Source: an uncultured Anaerotruncus sp.
GTDB taxonomy: Bacteria > Bacillota > Clostridia > Oscillospirales > Ruminococcaceae
Reading direction: 5' to 3'
Length of the DNA stretch: 8,627 nt
Assembly (NCBI RefSeq): GCF_902490045.1
Contig: NZ_CABUCJ010000102.1
Span: forward strand, 1-8,627
The translations under genes and the position numbers were made by a program. Of the stretch, positions 1 through 6,447 are shown in pieces (the first letter of the stretch is position 1; each line of letters starts with the position of its first letter). The notes beneath the pieces were generated by a model. That model searched no databases and was not told where the DNA came from. It saw nothing but the letters and a program-made list of their open reading frames with translations.

Positions 1-93
1 GGTGTTGGCGAGGATGGGACGGCGCGTGCGCGGGTCGATGCGCATGCCCAGCAGCGTGTTGATGAGGCAGACGCCGTCCGCGCCCGCTTCCCC
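1..93 (-). pseudogene. pyrD: Truncated dihydroorotate dehydrogenase (class 1B catalytic subunit) fragment
   Basis: Read on the minus strand in the frame whose codons begin at base 93, this stretch gives about 31 residues starting GEAGADGVCL and continuing INTLLGMRID, then PRTRRPILANT at base 1. This is the well-known internal block of class 1B PyrD, in which an AGADG-type turn is followed by INTLLGMRID and a PILANxTGG segment; the family oxidises dihydroorotate to orotate in pyrimidine synthesis using FMN. The C-terminal part would lie to the left of the window. Upstream of base 93 the same frame reads into residues unrelated to PyrD (LRAGGSSK), so the N-terminal part of the gene, well over half of it, is absent. 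The piece is therefore either a real truncated remnant or one side of a misassembled join. Identification rests on motif recall; the match is long and specific enough to be confident about the family. Confidence 0.78.
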
Positions 94-99
94 TTTGGA
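88..99. other. Breakpoint joining two 5'-truncated, divergent genes
   Basis: To the left the minus strand carries recognisable pyrD; to the right the plus strand carries an unrelated gene. Both lose their beginnings here. PyrD-like residues end at about base 91-93, and the sequence typical of the right-hand protein begins at about base 95-97. No insertion-sequence end, terminal repeat or attachment-like duplication is visible in the few bases around the join. A misassembly or an inversion/deletion end would both look like this, and the sequence alone cannot separate them. Confidence 0.65.
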
Positions 100-1372
100 A
101 GAGCCGCCCGCCCTGAGCGAGCCCGGCGCGGAGGAACCGGCGGAACCCGTCTGGTATGACGCGGATTTCTACGCCCGCCCCAGGTGGAACGCGGCGGGGA
201 CCGAAACCGCGGTCAAAAACGGAGCGGTCCTCACCTGGGTGGGGCTCGATAACGAGGTCCTGCGCGCCGCGGCGTTCGACGAGCCCCCGCTCGATCCGCG
301 CCTCGCGCCGGAGGACGTCACCCTCACGATTGGCGAGGGCTGGGTGCTGCGCACCCTGCCGGATACCCGCGCGGCGCAGCGGGAGGGGAAGTGGACGCTC
401 CTGAACGCCGCGCTCTACGACCAGGACGGAACGCTTCTGCGCGCCTTCCCCGACGCCTCCCCGGCGGAGGTGGAGGAGGCCACGGGAGCCTATGAAAAGC
501 AGACCGCCTATGTGAACGCCTTCCCGCTCGGCAGCGGGCATATCGCGCTCGAGACGGGCGCGATGCTGCTGCTCTACGACATCTCTGCCGACGCCCTCTC
601 CCTTGTGGACGACTACCGCGACGTGCGCTGGCAGGGCTTCACCGTCTACGACGCGGGCGCCTACGGGATTTACCAGTGCTGGCCGTTCGGGGAGAGCTTC
701 TACTATATGGCGAGCGTCGACCCGCCGCCCGGCGAGCCCCGCCGGGTGCTCTACCGCCTCAACACGGCGGGGGAGCGGGAGCTTATCTGCGACGACACGG
801 GCTTTTTCCGCTACAAGCCGGTGGAGGGCGGCCTCTACGGCTTCAAGGAGTGGAACAACGGCATCTTCACCGACGAGGGCTACGAGTGGGGGATCGAGGC
901 GTGGTTCCGCCCCGACGGGGGCGAATGGCGGTTCGTCGCGAAGGACAACACCGCCTCCGGGGACGGGCTTCCCTGCGACGCGGCCCACTACGACTGCACC
1001 TGGATGGAAAAGCGGGACGGCGAGGTGTGGCCGAGCTTCCGCCGCCACGACCCCGCGACGGGAGAGGAGATTTCCTTTTCCCCGCGCGACTACGACGGGC
1101 GGAAGCTCTATGACGGCGGCTACGGGTTCGGGCTTTTCTGCACCCGGGCCGTCGAGGGCGGCGTGCAGTTTGTCTACGTCGTCTCCGACGCCATGGAGAC
1201 GGAGGACGGCAGCCTTATGGGAACGCGGGAATACTGGCTTTACGACACGCGGGAGGACGCCCCGCGCAGGCTGGAAAATCTGGACGGCGCGTCGATCTGG
1301 GAGGTCAACCCGCAGGGGACCCACGCGATCGAGGGCGCGGGCCCGCCCTGGCGGGTGGTCCCGCTGGAATGA
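95..1372 (+). CDS. Hypothetical secreted/lipoprotein-like protein, 5'-truncated
   Basis: I do not recognise this protein. The open frame formally runs from a GTG at base 2, but the first 31 or so codons are antisense to pyrD and are not credible coding sequence, so the gene is best read as lacking its start. What remains is about 425 residues. It opens with a Pro/Glu-rich linker (EEPPALSEPGAEEPAEP), the kind of low-complexity tether that often follows a lipoprotein cysteine; the signal peptide itself would lie beyond the break. The body is rich in Tyr, Trp, Gly and Asp, with recurring short blocks such as ALYDQDGTLLRAF, VLYRLNTAGERELI and YWLYDTREDAPRRL. These resemble the strands of a beta-propeller or other extracellular all-beta protein, which is an inference from texture only. 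No catalytic motif is evident. It ends 12 bases before coaBC, whose ribosome binding site overlaps its stop codon, so the two are probably co-transcribed. No in-frame ATG with a ribosome binding site exists near the break. Confidence 0.6.
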   Translation: MEEPPALSEPGAEEPAEPVWYDADFYARPRWNAAGTETAVKNGAVLTWVGLDNEVLRAAAFDEPPLDPRLAPEDVTLTIGEGWVLRTLPDTRAAQREGKWTLLNAALYDQDGTLLRAFPDASPAEVEEATGAYEKQTAYVNAFPLGSGHIALETGAMLLLYDISADALSLVDDYRDVRWQGFTVYDAGAYGIYQCWPFGESFYYMASVDPPPGEPRRVLYRLNTAGERELICDDTGFFRYKPVEGGLYGFKEWNNGIFTDEGYEWGIEAWFRPDGGEWRFVAKDNTASGDGLPCDAAHYDCTWMEKRDGEVWPSFRRHDPATGEEISFSPRDYDGRKLYDGGYGFGLFCTRAVEGGVQFVYVVSDAMETEDGSLMGTREYWLYDTREDAPRRLENLDGASIWEVNPQGTHAIEGAGPPWRVVPLE

Positions 1373-1384
1373 GGAGGAATCGGA

Positions 1385-2599
1385 ATGTTTGAGGGAAAAA
1401 CGATCGTGGTCGGCGTATCGGGCGGCATCGCGGCCTACAAGGCCGCGCAGCTCGTGAGCGACCTTGCCAAGACGAAGGCCGACGTGCATGTGCTGATGAC
1501 AAAAAACGCGACCGAGTTCGTGTCGGCGCTCACCTTTGAGACGCTCTCCAAAAACCGCGTCGCCGTGGACACCTTCGACCGCAGCTACGAATACGACGTC
1601 GAGCATGTGGCGCTCGCGAAAAAGGCGGACGTCATGCTGATCGCGCCCGCGACCGCCAACGTGATCGCCAAATTCGCGGCGGGCATCGCCGACGACATGC
1701 TCACCACGACGGTGCTGGCGGCGCGCTGCCCCAAGCTCGTCGCCCCGGCGATGAACACCGGCATGTACGACAACCCTGTCACCCGGCGCAACCTCGAGAC
1801 GCTGCGCGGCTTCGGCTTCACCGTGCTCGAGCCGGACAGCGGCCCGCTCGCCTGCGGCGACACCGGCCGCGGACGGCTGCCCGCCCCGGCCGTGCTCTTC
1901 GAGGCGGTGCGCTCGGCGCTCACCGAACACGACCTGGAGGGGGTGCGCCTGCTCGTCACCGCCGGCCCGACCCGGGAGGCGATCGACCCGGTGCGCTTCG
2001 TCACCAACCACTCGACCGGGCGGATGGGATATGAGCTCGCCGCCGCCGCGCGCAGGCGCGGCGCGGCCGTCACCCTCGTCTCCGGCCCGGTCTCGCTCGC
2101 GCCGCCGCTCGGGGTGGCGGTGGTGCCCGTCGTCTCGGCGGCGGAGATGTACGACGCGGTCGTCTCCCGCGCGCCCGAACAGGACATCATCATCAAATGC
2201 GCCGCGGTGGCCGACTACCGCCCGGCCGACGTGGCCAGCCACAAGATCAAGAAGGCGGAGGGCGGCCTCACGATCGCGCTCGAACGCACGCAGGACATCC
2301 TTTCCCACCTCGGCCACAACCGGACGCTGGGACAGGTGATCTGCGGCTTTTCGATGGAGACGCGCGACCTCATGGAAAACTCGCGCGCCAAGCTCGCCAA
2401 AAAGAATGTGGACATGATCGTCGCCAACGACCTCAATACCCACGGAGCGGGCTTCGGCACCGCGACCAACCTCGTGACCATCCTCACGCGGGAGGGGGCG
2501 GAGTGCCTGCCGCTCATGGGCAAGGACGCGGTGGCGGAAAAGATTCTCGACCGCCTGCGCGACCTCTGCCGCGCCCAGGAGGAGAGACGGGAGGAGTGA
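1385..2599 (+). CDS. coaBC: Bifunctional phosphopantothenoylcysteine decarboxylase / phosphopantothenate-cysteine ligase
   Basis: The enzyme joins cysteine to 4'-phosphopantothenate using CTP and then decarboxylates the product to 4'-phosphopantetheine, two cytosolic steps of coenzyme A synthesis. At 404 residues it has normal length. The N-terminal flavin-dependent CoaC domain (about 1-180) shows the GVSGGIAAYK start, the active-site His in VEHVALA (H74), the PAMNTGMYDNP motif (N124) and the ACGDTGRGR flap with the catalytic Cys (C157). The C-terminal CoaB domain (about 187-400) shows the nucleotide-binding TAGPTREAIDPVR, TNHSTGRMGYELA (N208), AAVADYRP, KIKK (K287-K290, with the conserved ligase lysine) and ANDL. 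The usual GFAAET segment reads GFSMET at 321-326. The ATG at 1385 sits 7 bases after a strong AGGAGG at 1372-1377, which overlaps the upstream stop. The downstream acetyltransferase starts only 4 bases after the stop. All catalytic residues I can place are present, so the protein should be active. Confidence 0.97.
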   Translation: MFEGKTIVVGVSGGIAAYKAAQLVSDLAKTKADVHVLMTKNATEFVSALTFETLSKNRVAVDTFDRSYEYDVEHVALAKKADVMLIAPATANVIAKFAAGIADDMLTTTVLAARCPKLVAPAMNTGMYDNPVTRRNLETLRGFGFTVLEPDSGPLACGDTGRGRLPAPAVLFEAVRSALTEHDLEGVRLLVTAGPTREAIDPVRFVTNHSTGRMGYELAAAARRRGAAVTLVSGPVSLAPPLGVAVVPVVSAAEMYDAVVSRAPEQDIIIKCAAVADYRPADVASHKIKKAEGGLTIALERTQDILSHLGHNRTLGQVICGFSMETRDLMENSRAKLAKKNVDMIVANDLNTHGAGFGTATNLVTILTREGAECLPLMGKDAVAEKILDRLRDLCRAQEERREE

Positions 2600-2603
2600 C
2601 GGC

Positions 2604-3230
2604 ATGGAGTGGATCGACCTGGACGCATGGCCCCGGGGGGAACAGTTCCGGTATTTCTGCGGGCTCGACCGCCCGCAGTACGACCTCTGCGCGCGGCTTG
2701 ACGTGACCCGCTTCTGCGCGTTCATGAAGGCGCGGGGCGGGTCCTCCTACCACGCGATGGGGTATTTCGTCACCCGCGCCGCAAACGGGATCCCCGCCTT
2801 CCGAATGCGCATCCGGGAGGGGCGGCCGCTGCTGCACGAGCGGGTCAACCCCTCCTTCACCGAGCCGCGCGCGGACGGCGAGCTCTTCAAGTGCGTCGGC
2901 GTGGAGTGGTGCGAGGACCTCGGCGGGTTCCTGCGCCGCTGCGACGAGGCGTCGGCGCGGCAGGGGGACCGTTTCCTGCTCGACTCGGAGGAGGCGCGGG
3001 ACGACTACCTCTACCTCTCCTGCCTGCCGTGGGTCGATTTCACGTCGGTCTCGCAGGCGTGCGACTTTGACCGCGGCGACGCGGTCCCCCACATCACCTG
3101 GGGGAAATACGTCCGCGAGGGCGGACGGGTGACGATGGCGCTTTCGGTGACGGTGCACCACGCCTTCTGCGACGGCATCCACGCGGGAAGGTTTTTCGAC
3201 GCGCTCCAGCGGATGCTGGACGCGCTTTAA
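2604..3230 (+). CDS. Chloramphenicol acetyltransferase (type A, CatA-like) family protein
   Basis: These 208 residues match the classical trimeric CAT fold from end to end, close to the usual 210-220. The signature HHAFCDGIH lies near the C-terminus and gives the catalytic His (H186) and the structural Asp (D190). The PWVDFTS segment supplies the serine (S148) that stabilises the intermediate. An N-terminal WPRGEQF matches the WxRxEHF start with its conserved Arg (R11). RMRI, VNPSFTEP and ITWGKYVREGGR also fit the family pattern. Known members transfer acetyl from acetyl-CoA to the hydroxyl of chloramphenicol or of other small molecules in the cytosol. Acceptor-pocket residues vary among such chromosomal homologues, so resistance should not be assumed. 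The ATG is preceded by GGGAGGAG (2589-2596), which overlaps the end of coaBC; the 4-base spacing implies translational coupling with a gene that feeds the CoA pool. The family call is firm and the substrate is unknown. Confidence 0.9.
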   Translation: MEWIDLDAWPRGEQFRYFCGLDRPQYDLCARLDVTRFCAFMKARGGSSYHAMGYFVTRAANGIPAFRMRIREGRPLLHERVNPSFTEPRADGELFKCVGVEWCEDLGGFLRRCDEASARQGDRFLLDSEEARDDYLYLSCLPWVDFTSVSQACDFDRGDAVPHITWGKYVREGGRVTMALSVTVHHAFCDGIHAGRFFDALQRMLDAL

Positions 3231-3269
3231 ATCCGGATATCCATCATCCGTGCGAAGGGAGGGGACCCC

Positions 3270-5714
3270 ATGCCGCTGGTGGCGCGCGTCGTCGTGGAGA
3301 ACGCGGCGCAGAGCTTTGACAAAATCTACAGCTACCGCGTGCCGGAGGGGATGCCCGCCCGTCCCGGCTGCCGGGTGACCGCGCCCTTCGGCGCGGGCAA
3401 CCGCACCCGGTTCGGCCTGGTTGTCGCGGTGGAGGAGGAGCCGGACGCGGCGGGGCTCAAGCCGCTGGCGACCCTCGTCGACCCCGAACCGCTCCTGTCG
3501 GACAAGCTGCTTTCGCTCGTCTTCTGGCTGCGGGACAACACCTTCTGCACCTACTTTGACGCGGTGAAGGCCCTGCTGCCCCCCGGCATCGGGGTGGAGC
3601 TGGAATACACCTATGAGCTCGCGAAGGACGCGCCCGCGCCCGAAGACCCGGAGGAACGCCGGGTGTTCGACTACCTCGCGGGCCGCGGGAAGCCGGTGCG
3701 GGAGGAGGCGCTCCTCGCCGCGCTCGGGCTCGGGCGTGACGCGCCCGCGTTGCGGGCGCTCTGCGCGCGGGGAACGCTCCAGAAGGCGCAGGAGGTGCGC
3801 CGCCGGGTGCTCGACGGCAGGCTCGTCATGGTGCGGCTCGACGGGGAGATCGGGGAGCTCTCCGACGTGCGGGTGAAGCTGAGCCCCAAGCAGAAGGCGG
3901 TCGTCGAGCTGCTGCTCCAGGTGGGCGAGGCGTCGCTGAAGGAGGTCTGCTACTTCGCCGCCGTCGGGAAATCGGTCGTCGACCGGCTGGTTTCGGCTGG
4001 GACGGCGCGGCTCTTCACGCGGGAGGTCTACCGCAGCCCCTACGCGGAGGGCGCGGCGCGGGAGGACGCTGCGGCGATCGTGTTGACGGAGGAGCAGAGC
4101 GCCGCCCACGGGCGGCTGTGCGAACTCGCGGACAGCGGGGAAGCGCATACCGCGCTCCTCTACGGCGTGACCGGCTCGGGCAAGACGGAGGTCTTCCTGC
4201 GCACCATCCGCCATGTGCTCGACGGCGGGCGCGGGGTGATCATGATGGTGCCGGAAATTTCCCTCACGCCGCAGATGATCGACCGGTTCCGCCGGTATTT
4301 CGGCGGGCAGGTCGCGGTGCTGCACAGCGGGCTTTCGATGACCGAACGGCTCGACGAGTGGAAGCGGATCAGGAACGGCGGCGCTTCGATCGTCGTGGGG
4401 ACCCGCAGCGCGGTGTTCGCGCCGATGGAAAACATCGGGCTCATCGTCATCGACGAGGAGCAGGAGGGCACCTACAAGTCGGAGATGTCCCCGCGCTACC
4501 ACGCGCGGGACGTGGCGCGCTTCCGCGCGGCGCAGGAGGGGGCGCTGCTGCTGCTCGCCTCGGCCACGCCGAGCGTCGAGAGCTTCTACCGCGCCCGGGA
4601 GGGCCGCTATGAGCTGCTCACGCTGAAAAACCGCTACGGCGCGGCCAGGCTGCCCGACGTGGCGATCCTCGACATGGCGGCGCAGCCGCTCGGCGCGCAG
4701 AGCGCCTCCCTCTCCGAGCAGCTCGCCGCCGAGCTGCAAAGAAACCTTGACGCCGGGGAGCAGAGCATCCTCCTGCTCAACCGGCGCGGCTACAACACCC
4801 TCGTCAAATGCGCGGTCTGCTCGACGGTCGCCACCTGCCCCAACTGCTCGGTGGCGCTCACCTACCACAGCGCAAACGGGCACCTCATGTGCCACTACTG
4901 CGGCTACACCGCCCGCCCGGACGAGAGCTGCCCCACCTGCGGCAACAAGTTCCGGCGGTTTTCGGGCGCGGGGACCCAGAAGGTGGAGCAGGAGCTCTGC
5001 GAGCTTTTCCCCGACGCGCGCATCCTGCGGATGGATATGGATACGACGATGGCGCGTTTTTCCCATGAAAAGCATTTTTCCGATATTTTAGCCGGAAAAT
5101 ATGATATAATAATCGGGACGCAGATGGTCGCCAAGGGGCTCGACTTTCCGAACGTCACCCTTGTGGGGGTGCTTTCGGCCGACTCGGCCCTCTACGCGCA
5201 GGACTACCGCAGCTTTGAACGGGCGTTTTCCCTCTTCACGCAGGTGGTGGGGCGGTCGGGCCGCGCCGAAAAGGCGGGCCGTGCCTACATCCAGACCTTT
5301 ACGCCGGAAAACCCGGTGATCGCGCTGGCCGCCGCGCAGGACTACGACGGGTTCTACGCGGAGGAGATCGACAGCCGCCGCATCCACCTCTACCCGCCCT
5401 TCTGCGACATGGTGGGGATCGGCTTCTCCGGCCTGGAATACGCCGGGACGAAGGAGGCCGCCCGGCGGTTTCTCGCGGAGTTCACCCGCCTGGCGAAGAC
5501 GGAATACGCCGAACTCCCGCTGCGGGTGCTCGGCCCCTGTGAAAGCCAGATCGTCAAGCTCGCGGGCAAGTACCGCTTCCGCATGGCGATCAAATGCCGC
5601 TACGACAGGCGCACCCGCGCGCTGCTGCGCGGCGTCGCGGACTGGTATTTTTCCCAGCCGGCCCTGCGCGGCGTGACGCTCACCGTGGACCCGAAATATG
5701 AAAGCTCGATTTGA
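3270..5714 (+). CDS. priA: Primosomal protein N' (replication restart helicase PriA)
   Basis: PriA is a 3'-to-5' superfamily 2 helicase that recognises stalled forks and D-loops and reloads the replicative helicase. The 814 residues form a complete protein. The N-terminal DNA-binding domain (about 1-105) includes VPEGMPARPGCRVTAPFG. The winged-helix region follows. Helicase motifs are Walker A GVTGSGKTE (299-307), PEISLTPQ (328-335), HSGLS (352-356), motif II DEEQ (395-398), SATPS (431-435), LLNRRGYN (502-509), GTQMVAKGLDFPNV (616-629) and QVVGRSGR (658-665). Between the helicase lobes lie four CxxC pairs (C514/C517, C523/C526, C541/C544, C554/C557) that bind two zinc ions. Motif II has Gln where most PriA proteins have His. 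The C-terminal domain ends normally at KYESSI. The ATG has the ribosome binding site AAGGGAGGGG at 3255-3264. Codons about 594-616 fall in an unusual AT-rich patch described separately. Confidence 0.97.
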   Translation: MPLVARVVVENAAQSFDKIYSYRVPEGMPARPGCRVTAPFGAGNRTRFGLVVAVEEEPDAAGLKPLATLVDPEPLLSDKLLSLVFWLRDNTFCTYFDAVKALLPPGIGVELEYTYELAKDAPAPEDPEERRVFDYLAGRGKPVREEALLAALGLGRDAPALRALCARGTLQKAQEVRRRVLDGRLVMVRLDGEIGELSDVRVKLSPKQKAVVELLLQVGEASLKEVCYFAAVGKSVVDRLVSAGTARLFTREVYRSPYAEGAAREDAAAIVLTEEQSAAHGRLCELADSGEAHTALLYGVTGSGKTEVFLRTIRHVLDGGRGVIMMVPEISLTPQMIDRFRRYFGGQVAVLHSGLSMTERLDEWKRIRNGGASIVVGTRSAVFAPMENIGLIVIDEEQEGTYKSEMSPRYHARDVARFRAAQEGALLLLASATPSVESFYRAREGRYELLTLKNRYGAARLPDVAILDMAAQPLGAQSASLSEQLAAELQRNLDAGEQSILLLNRRGYNTLVKCAVCSTVATCPNCSVALTYHSANGHLMCHYCGYTARPDESCPTCGNKFRRFSGAGTQKVEQELCELFPDARILRMDMDTTMARFSHEKHFSDILAGKYDIIIGTQMVAKGLDFPNVTLVGVLSADSALYAQDYRSFERAFSLFTQVVGRSGRAEKAGRAYIQTFTPENPVIALAAAQDYDGFYAEEIDSRRIHLYPPFCDMVGIGFSGLEYAGTKEAARRFLAEFTRLAKTEYAELPLRVLGPCESQIVKLAGKYRFRMAIKCRYDRRTRALLRGVADWYFSQPALRGVTLTVDPKYESSI
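5076..5110 (+). promoter_or_regulatory. AT-rich island inside priA with perfect extended -10 motif and overlapping inverted repeats
   Basis: In otherwise very GC-rich DNA this stretch is strongly AT-rich. It contains TGATATAAT at 5102-5110, a perfect extended -10 (TGn plus TATAAT). No good -35 hexamer lies 16-18 bases upstream, which extended -10 promoters can tolerate. Just upstream are two inverted repeats that share bases and cannot form together: TTTTCCG (5076-5082) with CGGAAAA (5093-5099), and ATATTTT (5083-5089) with AAAATAT (5096-5102). The codons here include TTA, ATA, ATA, which are rare in the neighbouring genes. It could be an internal promoter for the downstream lipoprotein and def genes, or a chance result of encoding Asp-Ile-Leu and Asp-Ile-Ile-Ile with AT-rich codons. 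Confidence 0.3.
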
Positions 5715-5723
5715 CATTCGACT

Positions 5724-5728
5724 GGAGG
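5724..5728 (+). promoter_or_regulatory. Ribosome binding site fixing the lipoprotein start
   Basis: GGAGG lies 5 bases before the ATG at 5734. An earlier in-frame ATG at 5698 is inside priA, has no such site and would bury the lipoprotein signal peptide behind 12 extra residues, so 5734 is the correct start. Confidence 0.8.
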
Positions 5729-5733
5729 ACGAC

Positions 5734-6402
5734 ATGAAAAAAGTTTTAGTGGGAATCCTCGCCATGCTGATGGCGCTGTCCCTGGCCGCCTGCGGGCAGA
5801 AGACCGAGGCCGACCTCGTCAACGACGCGATGGAGCGGTTCGACAGCCTGGAAAACGGCGAGCTCGCGGTGACGGTGACCCTCTCGAGCGAAGAGGGGCT
5901 CATCGAGGGATTCGACGCCGTGACGGAGGAGGCGCTCACCTTTGTGCGCAGCGGCAGGCAGACCGACGCGGTCTACCGCTCGGAGACCACGATGGAGGGG
6001 GAAACCATCGTCACCGAGATGAAGATGCAGGGCGGAAAGGTCTATTCCCTCGTCGGGGGCGCATGGCAGGAGCAGGGGGAAGCGGGCGGCAGCTTCGCGC
6101 CCTTCGGCAGCCGCCTGAAAAACGGGATCGCGGTCGTCACCACGACCGAGTGGAGCACCGGAACCGAGTACACCTTCGAGATGAATGAAAAGGCCCTCGC
6201 CGAACTCAACAAAAAGGCCCCCGAGGGCCAGCGGGTGCTGGAGAGCAGCGCGACCTACCTCGTCAATCCTGAAGGGCTGCTGGTCAGTCAGCGGGTGACC
6301 TCGCGGGCCAGCGTGACGGTGGACGGAAAAAGCGACGTGCTTTTCTCCGAGACGGAGACGACGCTCACCGCATGGAACCAGCCGGATGTGACGATTGAAT
6401 AA
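5734..6402 (+). CDS. Small lipoprotein of unknown function
   Basis: The 222-residue product begins MKKVLVGILAMLMALSLAAC. This is a complete lipoprotein signal: two lysines, a hydrophobic core and the lipobox LAAC, with the cysteine to be lipidated at position 20, so the mature protein should be anchored on the outer face of the membrane. The rest has no catalytic motif I recognise. It looks like an all-beta domain with many Thr/Val/Glu strands (ELAVTVTLSSEE, YRSETTMEGETIVTEMKMQGGKVYSLVGGAW, VTVDGKSDVLFSETETTLTAW). The overall pattern resembles the LolA/LppX-like or DUF6612-type lipoproteins common in Firmicutes, which bind hydrophobic ligands or envelope partners; this is a weak inference from texture. 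It starts 19 bases after the priA stop and is followed by an AT-rich 45-base gap before def. It is not part of the standard priA-def gene order. Confidence 0.88.
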   Translation: MKKVLVGILAMLMALSLAACGQKTEADLVNDAMERFDSLENGELAVTVTLSSEEGLIEGFDAVTEEALTFVRSGRQTDAVYRSETTMEGETIVTEMKMQGGKVYSLVGGAWQEQGEAGGSFAPFGSRLKNGIAVVTTTEWSTGTEYTFEMNEKALAELNKKAPEGQRVLESSATYLVNPEGLLVSQRVTSRASVTVDGKSDVLFSETETTLTAWNQPDVTIE

Positions 6403-6423
6403 ACGATAAGGAAATATTACCAT
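6395..6423 (+). promoter_or_regulatory. Possible promoter upstream of def
   Basis: TTGAAT (6395-6400) and TACCAT (6418-6423) are separated by 17 bases; each matches 4 of 6 positions of the sigma-A consensus. They fall across the end of the lipoprotein gene and the AT-rich gap 6403-6447, one of the few AT-rich stretches in the window. A start around 6430 would leave a very short leader before def. The match is modest and could be chance, but the gap is the natural place for a def-fmt-yugP-rsmB promoter. No terminator-like hairpin is seen in the gap. Confidence 0.3.
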
Positions 6424-6447
6424 ACAGATTACAAAGGGGATAGAATC

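Noticed and set aside
2..94. N-terminal extension of the first open frame from GTG at base 2 (MLARMGRRVRG...)
   Set aside because: These residues are the antisense reading of a clear PyrD block on the minus strand, with no ribosome binding site or signal peptide, so they are not a real protein start.
2604..3230. Interpretation of the CAT-like gene as a mobile resistance cassette
   Set aside because: No repeats, integrase, insertion-sequence ends or compositional shift are seen; spacing and codon use match the surrounding operon.
3231..3269. Small inverted repeats in the cat-priA gap (GGATATCC; CGGAT with ATCCG; GGGG-A-CCCC near the ribosome binding site)
   Set aside because: Stems are at most 5 bp or have impossible loops, and no T-run follows, so neither a terminator nor an operator can be supported.
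2514..5075. An 853-codon open frame on the minus strand opposite cat and priA, part of nearly continuous antisense open frames out to about 8577
   Set aside because: The translation is a low-complexity Arg/His/Pro/Glu/Val-rich string, as expected from the complement of GC-rich codons. The plus-strand genes carry every recognisable motif, and the antisense frames show no family signature. It is a composition artefact.
5711..5716. Perfect TTGACA -35 hexamer overlapping the priA stop codon
   Set aside because: No -10-like hexamer lies 16-18 bases downstream; that position falls on the lipoprotein start codon, so a start there would be inside the gene.
5698..5733. Earlier ATG for the lipoprotein at 5698
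   Set aside because: It lies inside priA without a ribosome binding site and would put 12 residues before a textbook lipoprotein signal peptide; GGAGG supports 5734.
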